Below, in pieces: positions 49,054-62,099 of a stretch of DNA of 64,000 bases (position 1 is the stretch's first letter; each line of letters opens with the position of its first letter). A program made the position numbers and the translations under genes. Source of the DNA: Argopecten irradians (lineage: Eukaryota; Mollusca; Bivalvia; Pectinida; Pectinidae); assembly GCF_041381155.1 (NCBI RefSeq), contig NC_091144.1, positions 3,348,001 to 3,412,000 on the forward strand, given 5' to 3'. Below the pieces are notes generated by a model. The model saw only the letters and a list, made by a program, of their open reading frames with translations, had not been told where the DNA came from and did not search any database.

Positions 49054-52000
49054 ACTCTTTCGAATAGCTTAGTTACAAAATGTATATTTAACTGATTTTT
49101 ATGTGTCGAGGTACAATTGTAAGATTGTGTTAAGTCGGTTTTGAGTAAGAATCACGATTTTGCTGTTTTATCAGGCTCGCTATTTTTCTAATCATCGGGG
49201 GAAAAACTGCCAAGCATCAGTTCGTCCTACAAAGCGCGCGCTTTATCAAGCAACTCATATATTTGAATATCTTTTATTTCGAAAGGTAATTGTGAATTCA
49301 GTTAAAACTTAAGTAATTAACATTGTAATTGCTCAAAACATTATCTAACAAAAACGTTTGCCGTGACTCGGGTTTTGTATGTACATTTATCTAATTACAC
49401 ATTTTAGTATCTTACATTGATGTCGGCTATATTCTTCAATAGATTTTACGTAAAGACAAAGAACATTTATCTTATTGCTGCAGCGTTCCCAGTTTATGAT
49501 ATCGGTGTACACTTCACACAGACCAACGGTAATTAATAAAGTCCTGTTAAAACTCGTATATATGTTGGCCATTAGGCCATATCACCGATTATCTGGGAGT
49601 TTGTCCTAGAAAAAAACCTCAGTTAACTACTGAATGACGTGTTAAGTTCCGAAAACAATAAATGTGACGTATATTGACGCTTAATTTCACACTAATAGGT
49701 CAGGCTGGTAATTCAAAATCGAGATTTTAATAGCAATAAAATAGGTAGGATTAATTTTATGTTCGGCTCGGGCACAATGATTTCCATTTGTTTTTCATTG
49801 ATAATAATACCAGTTGTGAACTACACTGTAACTTTACATCAGCCGTGGCAGTATAGGAGGGGTGGGACATCTTATACCAATGCGGGGGAATTCCACTGTA
49901 GCGATTACCTATGAAACCTAAGTTAATTATGTTTCTCAATTCATCCAGTTTCGAGTGAATTATTAAGGAGCTTAAAATCCATGGCTGCAAATTATGTTAC
50001 GAAGAGCTGTGATGTATTCGGTGATTCATGGAATGGTACAGGAAGGTTCTGTCAAAGTAGATTCTTCAATACCGATGTCGATTTCCTGACACAACAACAT
50101 CCCGGCCTGCCTGTTTTCTGTATATAAGGCATGTCACGAACAAGCCTTTTTCTTAATTATTTCTGACCATAATATTTTGACGACCTTCCCTTCAATATTA
50201 GATAAATTTATAAATATGCATATACATTTATATTTTATACAAATATATTGTATCAACTGAGATCACGCCTGCTGTAAACAATAGGAATAAGGAGAGGGAT
50301 GTAATCCAGTGTCATCTACTCAGATAAATGATTATTCGCCCACGGAATACATCAAACAAAATTGTTGGTTTGTACTTTGATTTCCACGAAGACACAGTTT
50401 TTATCAAAAATACAAAAGTTTACTTTGAATAACTCACAAAAATGAAAAATAATAATAATAATAAAAAAGAAATCAAAATCGTCGCTAAAAAGCCATTCTT
50501 GCCTTTTCCAAGAGATAAAGGTGAGAAAAGGGTGTGTGTTGTCCAGGAAGAATGTTACTATCAGGCTTTTTCTGTTACTATTTAGTATTGATGTGTTTGT
50601 ATATTCCGAGGTCAATTCATTTAGCGTTACATACATTTAATGGGTCATGTAGCGGGTCCTGCCAAACGTAGTAATTTGTATTTGGAGTAAAAGAAACATT
50701 TCTGTGTAAAACAGGTGATATCAAATGTATTAGTAGCTTAAAGGTAATAGCGGAGTCTTCTATTTTGTCCGATGGAAACATGAATATCCATGGACATATA
50801 GTACTAAGACTACTAAGATAATACAGTGTAATGCCAATTTCATTTATTCAAGTGTTTGAAAATTGAAGGTTTAAAAATATGAAATAAGAAGACATTGCAA
50901 ACAAATCGACAACACGCATTGCATTTGATAAAAACAGCAATGCTTCGATACTCATTAAAGGAAATGCATATATATTTGGACACCAAGAGAATATTAAAGT
51001 ATCATTCATTGTACGCGAAATGAACGTAGCGCAAACACATTTTTTATAATTTTTTGTTTGATTGTTTATGTGATGTTGTTTGCAATAATCAGTAATAGTT
51101 GATTCAAGTTACGGATTTTGAGGACTTCTAATGCTATAAGAATTTTAGATTTACCTGGCTTGTCAATGCGCTCTAGTATTAATGCAAAGATAATAAGTTT
51201 AGCATTTGGAAACCTAAGGGACTTCCCTTCCATTATATCAACCATATCTAGGAGTCAACACTAGTATGATTTTATCGAAATTTAGATACCATACATATAT
51301 GAATTAATTAACTGTAAAATTTTAACGTGAGACTGTCTCGAACGTTTCCAAATAAGAAGCACTCGGTATTGTGATTTATAAGCTTATAAATATAGAAATG
51401 AGCTCTTCATATTGTCCGGTTTGTCAACTCTGACATGGCTTGAGCGGAAGTTAGACTCCGGTTTAACCGGAAGTTGCATCATTACAGTGTCTGCTAGCCT
51501 CGCTTCCACGAATGTTTTATTTCAAGTTATCAATTAATGCCGACCTCAGCTAAATTCTGGTAATTTCATCATGATTTAGATACTATAATCTTCATAAATA
51601 TGCTGACATCATTTTAATGAAATGTATTACAGATTTTGTTCCGGCATGTCATTGTCTTCTACTTTTATAAATCATCTAACCGAACATGTAAATGGCTCCT
51701 TCAGTCTAGCATCTGTAAGATATGTGTTTATTTGTGACCATATCATCTGAGAACAGACTTGTTGTTAAAAAAACTATTTGTAAACCAGCGTCATTCTTTT
51801 AAAGCCTAGCATGATTTGTTTCATTTCACCAGTTTAATTCCTACTAGGATTTGTATCTTTTTATTACTGTAATTTCTACTATGACTTGTATCAGTTGAGG
51901 CGCTGTTATGTATCAGAAGATTATGCAGGTAGTAAAATACAGACTAATTTTGATAATACTAATTTGATCTAACTCACTTTTATAAATATTATAAGCCTCA

Positions 52001-53716
52001 TTAAATCTTTAAGATTTAGAGATCCCTTGAAGCTATGTTTATTTACGTATCAAACTATATCTTTGGATTATATAGTGTATACCGATGCTTTATCCTCACA
52101 TTGCGCGCTAGTGAATGATTTTCCTACACGATTAAATCTTTATTTGTTGACTTTGAAAAGTTTAAATACTTAATTAAAAATGGTATATGATACTTTCTAT
52201 GATAAATCTTTTGTCTCTTTGTGTTCTGTTCAAACATTTTCTTGCTCAATTGAATACTGTGTTTAAGATGATTCTGAAAATGATAAATCGAAAATGATTA
52301 AATCTGACAACATATTGATCTTAAAAAGGTTGTAATTGGCTCTGAAATGTTAGCACCATAATTTGTCAGCGTACAGAAGCGTAATTAATATCAAAATATT
52401 ATATTACACCAAAGTGTTACCAATTTATCTCCCTAATGTAAACGATGGGTCGGTCGGGGTATTTATTTTCCGGAATATGACAATTCGTATTGTGACGTCA
52501 CCAATAATGGTCACGTGAAGATGATGGATGGTGGAGAGAATAAGAGACAAGTGGTAGAGGTTGGTCGCGTGGAATTTTTTTTATTCTATTCTTTGATCGA
52601 TTTAAGTTGATAAAATCCAAATCGTCCTGCAGATGTCTCATTTGAAGACGAGAATGTGGCTATAGAGATTGAATTTATAGACACAAGTCTTTAAATATTT
52701 ATCCTGGTAACGCCTGCACTACCAAGGAATACTTCAATGACGGGTCGAATTATAGAACTCATCAAATATCTGTAATGCCCAATTATAATTAGATATAATT
52801 CCCCGTTACGAGCTGTGATGTTTGTGAGTATTGATATAAATCTTCACTCGGTGTTTTGTCGGGATGTTAAACGGATATATGATGATGATAGCGATGATAG
52901 ATGATAAATATTGGTGGTATTATTTATCACTCATGATTTGTTAGCTTAACCAAACTTAATCATGTAGACCTGCAGTTCATTGTGGTGAAAATAATGACCA
53001 GCCATTGTTTGTTGTGAAACAGAACTTGTGTGGTTTGTTTGTTGGTTAGATTGGAGTGAATGTCCTGTCAACAGCTAAGATGAATCAAAGACGGCCTTCT
53101 CTGTGTACAGTGTGTTGTGTGTATGGATGGATGTGGGTTTTTGGAGGCTGTGGTATGTTTGTGTTGTATCTCTTTGTAATAGAGGAAACCATTTCCCATT
53201 TTATAGAGATATTTAACTGAAGCATACTGACACCGGACAGACAACACACCACACCCAACCCCATCCTTTAAGTCGTCTTTACGATTTATTCAATGGGGAC
53301 AGCATGTGCAGTTCTAACGCCCTACCTGTAAGGGAAGAACTGGTGACAATGAATCGTTATGTTACCTTACCCACACGATCTATTACATTTGTGGTCGAAT
53401 TTGGTGACACTATTCAAAAAGGTCTGTTTTATTATCGTGTCATTCTAACTCTGTAACTATGTAGAAGGGCGGTCTATTGGTATCATTGATAAGACTAGTT
53501 ATACCTTGACATCGGTGATAATAAATTAATATTTTCATTCATATTCAATCTTTTTGTATTGGAAGTTTATACATTTCTCCCCTACGATTGCATTTTCAAA
53601 AGAAAAATACTTTTACTGTTTTGTTGTGTAATATTGTATATACTTGTAAAATAAACTTTGGCCATACGAGATTGGAGGTGTTCATTACGTTTGAAACACA
53701 TGATATTATGCATTTA
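49054..53716. other. Intergenic DNA, no gene seen
   Basis: AT-rich sequence without a supportable gene. At about 52840-52870 the motif GTGTTTTGTCGGGATGTTAA resembles the 3' end of molluscan retroposons, followed by ATG/GAT triplet repeats. A short AAT microsatellite lies near 50450. Minus-strand ORFs here have no recognised similarity. Confidence 0.4.
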
Positions 53717-53838
53717 TGGCCACGTTGGCAGTGTGATATGGAGGTTTATTTACCCGAAGGTGTAATATTTTCCGAGGGCTTGCCGGAGGGAAATATTACA
53801 TCTGAGGGTAAATAAACCTTCATATCACACGGCCACAG
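53717..53838. repeat. Long hairpin inverted repeat
   Basis: The left arm (about 53717-53771) and right arm (about 53788-53838) are inverted copies built on GTGTGATATG(G/A)AGGTTTATT and TGTAATATTT. The short loop is GAGGGCTTGCC-like. It is probably the core of a MITE; similar CCGAGGGAAAT pieces continue to about 54050. Confidence 0.75.
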
Positions 53839-56556
53839 GGGACATAAATTGTTTATTATACCGAAAATTCGCGATTCACTACTTGCAATAGGTGAAAAAT
53901 GACGTTTTACGCTTCGTCCGTCATTGTTGTACAATTGGAAGGGGAGATAACTCCGTGTGAAAGACGGGCGGTCACCAGAGGGGCACGTGCCTCAGGTAAA
54001 TACGATGTTTTATTTTCCCCGAGGGAAATGCGAGGTTTTATTTCCCTGTCATGTGATGTGTTTCAATTAATCACAGACACTGTTATAAACATGAGGTATA
54101 ATAAAAGTTTTAATAAAAGGTGTGACAAAAAATTGGTGTTGACTTCTAGAGCTAGCACTACATTCCGGTGTATTAGAGTAAGGGTAACATTCCAGATGCA
54201 ATAGATAAATGTTGTTTACACTGTTTAATACTGTATGCTGTCCTGTCACCGTTTTTTTTTCAGTGCGATGTTGATGGAACACTACAAGGTTATGAAGCAA
54301 CGGAAGATACTTTTGTTAGCAAAATATGTAGTACTACAGTCATTTTTATCAAGCATTTTCACATCATGATTACAATAAAGCCATTTTATTTTGTTCTTAA
54401 CTTTGCTTGTACGATATTTAACCGTGTTTGAACGATAATTGAATACATTAATTCTACTTCTACAGTGGGTGGATCAGATGCAGAACCATCCCGTCGAAAG
54501 GTATGTCTTTAAAGAATGCATATATATTTCAAAATGCATGACAAAGTTACACCACAAAACCATCCTGACTTAGCGAGAAGAGGGATACATGATAACAGCA
54601 AGTGAAATCGAAGTCAAGATAAAAATAAAAACAAGATACTCTCGATCAGATAGCCGAGTTTTCTCTCGATTTCATCTTTAGTGAATAATTAAGATCTCAA
54701 TCGTATACTCCGTAAAACAGTTTTAGTTGATGTCAGCATTCGGAAAAGACAACTTCCGCCAAAAAAGTTTTTATTGAAAAATGTACATGTATATGTATAT
54801 TGGAAGAGGGTTGTTTAATCTAACACAAAGAAACTGAAGATTGACTGTATGATTCTGTATTCAATCCTAAACACTAGTCGATTACAGTCTAATATAGGAA
54901 GTATTATTTGTATAAACTCCCGGATCGTATTAAAACATAAAATACAAATCGACTGAAACACATAACGCTTATTTTATACCTCGATATTAACTCTGAACGT
55001 CTACGCCTTGTAAACACAGGATTAAGTGATGTTGGTGTTGTTTTTCCCATCAGAATCTAGACTAGATTGTTAAATGAATTACATATTTAGGGATGGCTAC
55101 AGTGACGTTAGTTTGTAGCATTAAACACCCCAGCTGTGTTATGGTTGTGATTGGCATCGTAGTGGCTGCGATTTAGCCTATCTTCACCCTGCTTAGACAG
55201 CCACAGTTATTCCGTAATCCATAAATATAGCATGGAATTAGTTTCGTAAAATTATGATTTACGAAACTAAACATATTTCAGGCATGTCAGAGACAGCCTT
55301 GTCAGTTCTGATGAAATGATAGACGCTTTATTACACGTATCCTGGTGGTTGTAACAGGGTGTGCACGCCATCTCAAATATTTCAATAAAAAAAAACTAAT
55401 ATTTTAGGTTTTCATAAAAAAAACAGTTTAGAATCAACACCATCACGACTTTGCTCCCTGTACATTATATTACAAATTGGTTTGAATGCGGTACGTACAT
55501 TTGATTTTTTATCAAATACGAACTTCCCATTTAAACTTAAGATCACTATATAAGCTAGTACATATAATACTGTCAATGGCGCAAACAAGAACGCAGATGA
55601 GGGAAATAAGTGATTGTAATGAATCATACAACAGTCAAAACTTGAAATAAGTGATGAAGTCATATTGGACTAAATAAAATCATAATAATGAACAACGTCC
55701 GACATGAAATCAGTTTGTTTTAACAGAATATCTTTCATGTGACAGGACCGGACAATACCAAAAGAGCAACGAATCGGGATTATTGAATAGATAGACAATA
55801 GAGTACGGAACATCTATCCAGCAGATCTAAAGAAACCGTTCTGTAGTAATCTTTGACACACCAGAGCGTAGGGAACATGGGATATGGACCCACATGCTGC
55901 TTATTTTACCTCGCCATTGAATATGAAGCTGTAATATCAATCAGTCAATTGGCCCTGTACAGCTGTCAATAGCTGCCATTAACGACCATCAGCGCCCTCT
56001 CGTGGGAGTCGTTAGAACTAAGACGCCATGTTATTTTGTTAACAAGAACTTGGATAATTTGTCTAATGGTGTGTCACTGTTATGGCAGACGCCATCAGGG
56101 GATGACGTAACACTTCAATCGACAGTCCTGTGTTACACCACTTCCTACCCACACAGAATGGCTTCCATATTTTCAAACTTGACAATTCATTCCGTGGCAA
56201 AAGAGTTCTCTTCCTTCACAGCTAATTTCACATATATAATTGCACTTTTCAGTCTGTTTAATTTAGTCGCTTGTCACGTTGTACTCATGAATTTTTATTT
56301 GATTTCACATTTTGACGGTGTCTTCCTACACAGGACAAGTATTTATATAAATTTCAAATAACGTCCCTCCTCGATCATAATGACTAAGCACCTGATGCGT
56401 TCGATAGGCAATATCCCACTCAACAGATTTATTTTCTAAACTTTCAAAGAGAATAATTAATGTATAAATGTAGACATTTTAAGAGTCAATGTGTTTGCAG
56501 TTGTTTCAAACAGGAACATATACATGATATATCGAACATGAACCATCGTGATCAAT
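53839..56556. other. Intergenic DNA, no gene seen
   Basis: No gene supported. A perfect 13-bp hairpin (TTAGTTTCGTAAA, 7-base loop) lies at 55238-55270. The 119-codon frame at 56002-56361 opens with GTG, has no domain and no splice context, and is not called. Confidence 0.4.
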
Positions 56557-56714
56557 ATATATCACTGTAAAATATATATATAACCATACTCTTCCTATAA
56601 CTTCACTACTATATATCACTGTAAAATATAGATATAACCATACTCTTCCTATAACTTCACTACTATATATCACTGTAAAATATAGATATAACCATACTCT
56701 TCCTATAACTTCAC
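56557..56714. repeat. 54-bp tandem repeat, about 3 copies
   Basis: Units start at 56557, 56611 and 56665 with ATATATCACTGTAAAATATA and are nearly identical. The last unit ends early at TTCAC. Confidence 0.95.
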
Positions 56715-59619
56715 AGTTAATGTGGCGGTAATTCAGTAGTCGGGAGGTTTTTTTTTCGAAACTTCTATCGCGACTTGCAAGTTTAACGAAGAACTATTGT
56801 CTTTGAAAGGTGATTCCAATCCAAGTGAACCAATCAGATAATATATATATTTAATGTAAATTGACATATTCGAGGAGAAATGTAGAGTTTAGAAAGTGAT
56901 TGTATACCGTTACAGATGTAATAGATGAGATACTCGATCATTGGTATAGTGATTCACACAAAGTAGACTCAGCAGTTAACTATAGTCACACGACTTTCAA
57001 AAGTATACCGTATATGTTATAGAGTAAAACGGTTAATACAAAACAGAATAACATACATAACGACTGATTATTGGTGCTTTAATGCATACTAATCGGCAAG
57101 ACTGAATCGGCGATACGAAATGTAATGGATTTGATGCCATTTATACAACGCCAAGGATTCCACATTTGTTTGTTTGTTTGATTATCTTAACGACCAATTA
57201 CAGCCAGGGTCATGTAAAGACGGCCTCCCATACATTGTAGCCTGAATAAGGCCTAAATAACACAAACTGTTACGTAATCAATAAATATGACTCTCTATTT
57301 GAAAAAAAGATAAACTTTTTTGCCATTATTTATTGAGTCATTTATGAAGAGATTTTGTAAATTATTATAACACTATTAAAGCAAAGGTACATATGAACAG
57401 CCTGTACTTCACATAACCCTTGGTAGAATATGCAAATTTATGGGATTTCATTTATAATACGGGCCACATGTTACCGGTTGTTTAGTCAACATATATATAC
57501 ATACGAAAATCATCGCAGATTCATTTGATTTCGTCTGTAACCATTTTTTATGGTAATCCACGCAATGCGACCTACGTGCGTTGCTGTCTGGAATTTTGAA
57601 GAGCTACAAATATGTTAGGCAATTTGTTGACAAGCGGGGCTATCCATTTGACACGGCCCCGTGAGATGGTTGGTAGGTACAATCTATATGGCGGGATCAT
57701 TAGCTTCATCAGGTTTGTCAAGAACCTTCTTATTGCGTCAAAAGTACGTTCATCGCTTTATTTCGGTAATAAAATGTTGCTACATTACGGCACAAAGGGC
57801 TCCACCATATGTTTTATCAAGAGTTGTCTCCCGCTATGATTTAGTCACTGTAAGGTACAGTAACATGCCGTGTAATGTTAGTGAGTAGACTAGTAAGACA
57901 TCAAGTTGAAATGTAATTTAAACAAAACGCGTTTCATCATTCCAGAATGTTATACCTGTATTTATAATTATATTTTATGGGAAAATAAGTTTAAATCTTA
58001 CTTGATTACTGTAATTGGTAAATGTCCCAGAAATATCATCTTTACCGAAGATTTAAACGATAAAAAAACGTAAACAAAAATGTCGGCCTTGTGGTGTGAT
58101 ATTAACTAGTTAAATTTCGGGTCTATCAGCAGATAAGTTCTGTCACATATGTCGGATATGTTATAGTGTTGTATTTTCAAACTTCAACATAAAATAAAAA
58201 ATATACAATATTACTATCATCTTAAGTAAAATAAAACATATCCTTTGTTATGTTTAACGTCATTTTGTATTTTGGAATTAAGAATTTTAACGCTTTGACC
58301 CTCTGTTGCCAGTCGTCATTTCTATAATTTTACAGTAACCTCCATCCGGAAAGTTATATAGCGTAAAGACTTATATTAATATATTTTTGGATACCTTTCG
58401 ATTAACATTCGCTGGTTGTATTGAATTTCAAATAGAACTAATTCATTTCTTAACTTGGTGACATATCAAAAGTCAAGGCGAAACATTGACACACTTATAA
58501 AAAAAATTCCCGTCATTCTTTCGAATTCCTAACAAGAAGGATACGATTCAACCATTGAGAATGAAAACAAAGTATGAAGTCACGTGGCCAACAACATATA
58601 CCTCGGAGTTCTACTACTGCAAACACGTGCGCGTCTAACCTAGAAAACAGATAATAAATACGTGTAACTTGTGTCGAAATTCTAATAAGTTAGATAGTAC
58701 AATGTGGCAGTGAATCGATTACACTTCACGTTCAGTTTCCTGTTTATACTCCCCAGCCTTCCTCCATGGGAACCTATGCACGTCATGTAACCGCTCTATT
58801 TTGTGTCATATCTGTAATTTAGGATGCCAATTAGGTGTGTACAGTGTGCAGATAGGGGTAATGTTAGGTTACAGCACGAGAGCACGTGAATAATTATTAC
58901 AAACATAGTATTCCTATCGATGTCGTTATCCTTACATGGACTTTTAAGGTAGCTAGGTACATGTTTATTATTGTTCATTGGAGGGTGATGAGTATTTTCA
59001 CTTCATGCTCTTATGCATCAAATACTGACTTATGCTCATGTGTAGGCAAGTATAGCAAATTGAATATCATTCCACAAGTCAAGTTGGCGAGTTTTTAAAA
59101 AATATTTTGGCGATGTCATTTTGCTACGGAAGTCACGATCGCTGACTGAACTATTTTGTACCGATTTGAAAAGCAAACCACGCCACGCAATATTATTACT
59201 AGTTTGGTATTTTGAAGGTTTAATTTGAATAGCGTAAAGATAGAACAGATGTAAGACAGCGCTCTTTGATGGGTCTATTATATATTTTATATTCTTTCAT
59301 ACCTACACGTGTAATACTGGCTGGTCTAGGGCAATACACTCATGTCGCCTGAGGCTGTATTGCATGGCTACCCATGCAATAAAGCACCGTGACGTCACGG
59401 CGTCAACAAAATCTCTATTTCCTCGGTAAAATTTTAACATTTTTTTCACAAAATTGACTGGTTTTACTATAAAAGATGCAAGCAAAGGATTTGTGTTGAA
59501 AATATCACGTAATTTTTCATGTATGGAAATTGACTTCCAGTCGTGGATTTCTTCGAATTTATTTCAAAATGGCGGGATATTATAGTTGTAAAATTGCAGT
59601 AAAACGTCGTGGTATGAAA
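56715..59619. other. Intergenic DNA with a dispersed-repeat fragment
   Basis: No gene supported. Positions 57165-57250 contain GTTTGTTTGATTATCTTAAC and CAGCCAGGGTCATGTAAAGA, which resemble a dispersed element I recall from bivalve sequences. ORFs at 57612-57888 overlap in two frames and look like chance. Positions 59330-59400 carry a small dyad around ATTGCATGGCTACCCATGCA. Confidence 0.35.
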
Positions 59620-59788
59620 GAAAAATACTCTTTCATAAGTGGATATGAAGGATAGGGATATTCTACCCTCGGGATCACAAAATGTTGCAAAACCCTCGGC
59701 AAGCCTCGGGTTTTACTACATTTTGTGACCCTCGGGTAGAATATCACTATCCTTCATATCCACATATGAAAGAGTCTTATAGTATTCT
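59620..59788. repeat. Long hairpin inverted repeat, about 80-bp arms
   Basis: The left arm (59620-59699) and right arm (59700-59788) are near-perfect inverted copies built on GTGGATATGAAGGATAG, GATATTCTACCC and CACAAAATGT, with almost no loop. This fits a MITE core. The arms share the CCCTCGG/CCGAGGG theme with the hairpin at 53717-53838. Confidence 0.85.
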
Positions 59789-62099
59789 TTTGTGGACAAA
59801 GAAAAACGAGTTTGTGAAATGCTATACTCTAGTATAAATAAATGTCTTTTTATATATGGTATTCTTAATCAATTTCATTCATACAATTTCGTTAATCGTA
59901 TCAGATAAATCCGACCATTAAAATAGCTTTTAATCAGCAGAAACACTTGGACAAAATGAATGGTGAAATACTTTACATTAATACCTTTGTTTGGGGTTAG
60001 ATTGATTTCATTCTCTAAGAATTCAAAAGTATCAAAGAAACATTCGCTGAAGCTATATATTACTGTTAAAAGATATACCATTTCATTGAGATAATCAATA
60101 GTATCTACACATCTCAGCGACATTTTGACTTATAATCTTAACTCCTTGTTTCTGCAGTCGACTCGTGTACACAGATCTGAGTGGAGGCCGGTTTACCCCG
60201 TGAGCCGACCGCTGACAGCTGTAGTGATGTTCCAAACGCATTAATTTACCATGCCCTATAAATCCATTTACGTTTAGCTCTGAGTCTTTGATTTATGTAC
60301 ATGTGCTCCCTATACCATGTTTTCTGTAATATCGTTTTGAGGGTGACTTCTAATAGCCTACACATGTCCGACAATCATAGACAATCATTTTCCGAGCGAA
60401 AACAAATCGAATCTGATGCTGAATTCCGGCCAGCATATTACAAAATACATCATAATTATCAGATGCCCGGCCTGCACAGGCCGTTAGGTGCTGGTGTAGG
60501 GAGAAGTATGTACGGAGGTGTTAAAAGCTAGGAGGATATATATACAATCTATATGAGCAATGATCCTTCTAACCATTTGTTCCATGGATTTTCTACACGT
60601 AATTGGGATGCATCAACGGCGCGCGCGCACGCGAGACAACGTAAATCTTGTCGTCCATCACATGAGGTTGTGAACCAATCCTGTCGTCTCAATAAATATA
60701 CACAATTTGTGGAGTGGCGTCTTCTTGAGAGCATAAAGAGTAAAATAGAAATTCACATAAAATTTGATATCACGATGGAGATTTTTACGAACAGTCGTTA
60801 CATGTACTATAATAACGAGATCCCCAATTACAAAGACGTTTGTCTTGGTGCAATGTACATGTAAGTATATCTGCAATATCGAAAAAAATGGATCGCAGTA
60901 CACTCACGTATAACATATATCCTATATTCCATTTTGATCATCATTTTCACAAGTCTCTATAGAGTAAGTTATTATTACACGTGTAAGTAAAGCAAGAATG
61001 AATTTTGAAGTAAAATTAAGATACATAAAAAGGAACACCAAGCAAACTTTTCAGATGATATGAATGTGTCTGGTAAGATTTGTGTCCCTTTACTGAGTAT
61101 TCTTTTTAACATAAGTCATCATTAATTACTGCAAACATTGACATATGTGATGTCAAATGATCTATACTAACTATAGCTTAAATTAATTGAATTTAACTAT
61201 TGAAGTAAGACTGTTTTATATTTCATCTGTACAATGTATTTAACATAGGTCCTAATGAATGATATTGACCAATGTGACCTTGGAGGTCGATCTCACGTGC
61301 GCATGTCCATCATCACGTTGATTAGCTAACGAGTGTAGAAATAGATTGAAATGGTGTACTAATATCCCTGATATGTTACATAAACACCACGGGTGGTGGG
61401 CCTAATTAGCATAATTACTTATCTACACCAGTCCGCTTACCATGGCAGGTTCCGATAACTGTTCCCTGTCTATACCAAAGTACTGTTAGGTTACAAGGAG
61501 GAACGTAACAGGTAACAAAGGATATCTGGAAACTTTATTCTGTGTATTAACAGCAAAACGCCAACAGATCTACATTGTATCATATGTAGATAGTGAAATT
61601 ACGATAATGAATGGTTTTGTTGCATTAAAACTACCGATGTACTAGACAATATTGTAATGCATATAAGGAAGTTGACCATACATAATGGGGTTTTACTTTA
61701 CCTCCCCCGAGAGTTTTGGAGTTTCGGGTTAGCGCAGTGATAAATGACCACTGGGTAGCCGTCAATTTTTGAAGTGACCAGTGTTGTTTGTTCTGGTAAT
61801 TATACATATAATTAATAGTCAGTCGTGGTGACATCTTTGTCAATTTAGGAGGAGATACCTTTCAACACTCGGTAACAGTTGCTGACCAAATAAACAAGAA
61901 CGGTGTCAGCGTCTCTCCTTAGACTAAGTTAAGGGAAGATTTGACCTTAGGAGTTGACCTCTCCGGACAGTGGCACGCTGCAAGGTTCTTGGTCTACAGT
62001 ATAGTTAGGTATATAAAGGCTGAAGGCTGAATAATGTTGAATACTATTGAAATAATACTGCGGCATAAAATGTTTAAATTCCATATCAAAATTATAAAC
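59789..62099. other. Intergenic DNA, no gene seen
   Basis: AT-rich sequence with no supportable gene. A short alternating GC run lies at about 60619-60634. Several overlapping ORFs on both strands (60295-60903) lack recognisable motifs. Confidence 0.4.

Noticed and set aside
53899..54204. 101-codon plus-strand ORF
   Set aside because: It lies over hairpin-repeat sequence and has no domain; likely a chance frame.
56002..56361. 119-codon plus-strand ORF
   Set aside because: It starts with GTG, shows no recognisable domain and no exon signals, and length alone is not convincing in this AT-rich DNA.
57612..57888. Two overlapping 75-codon ORFs in different frames
   Set aside because: Mutually overlapping, no motif, no splice context.
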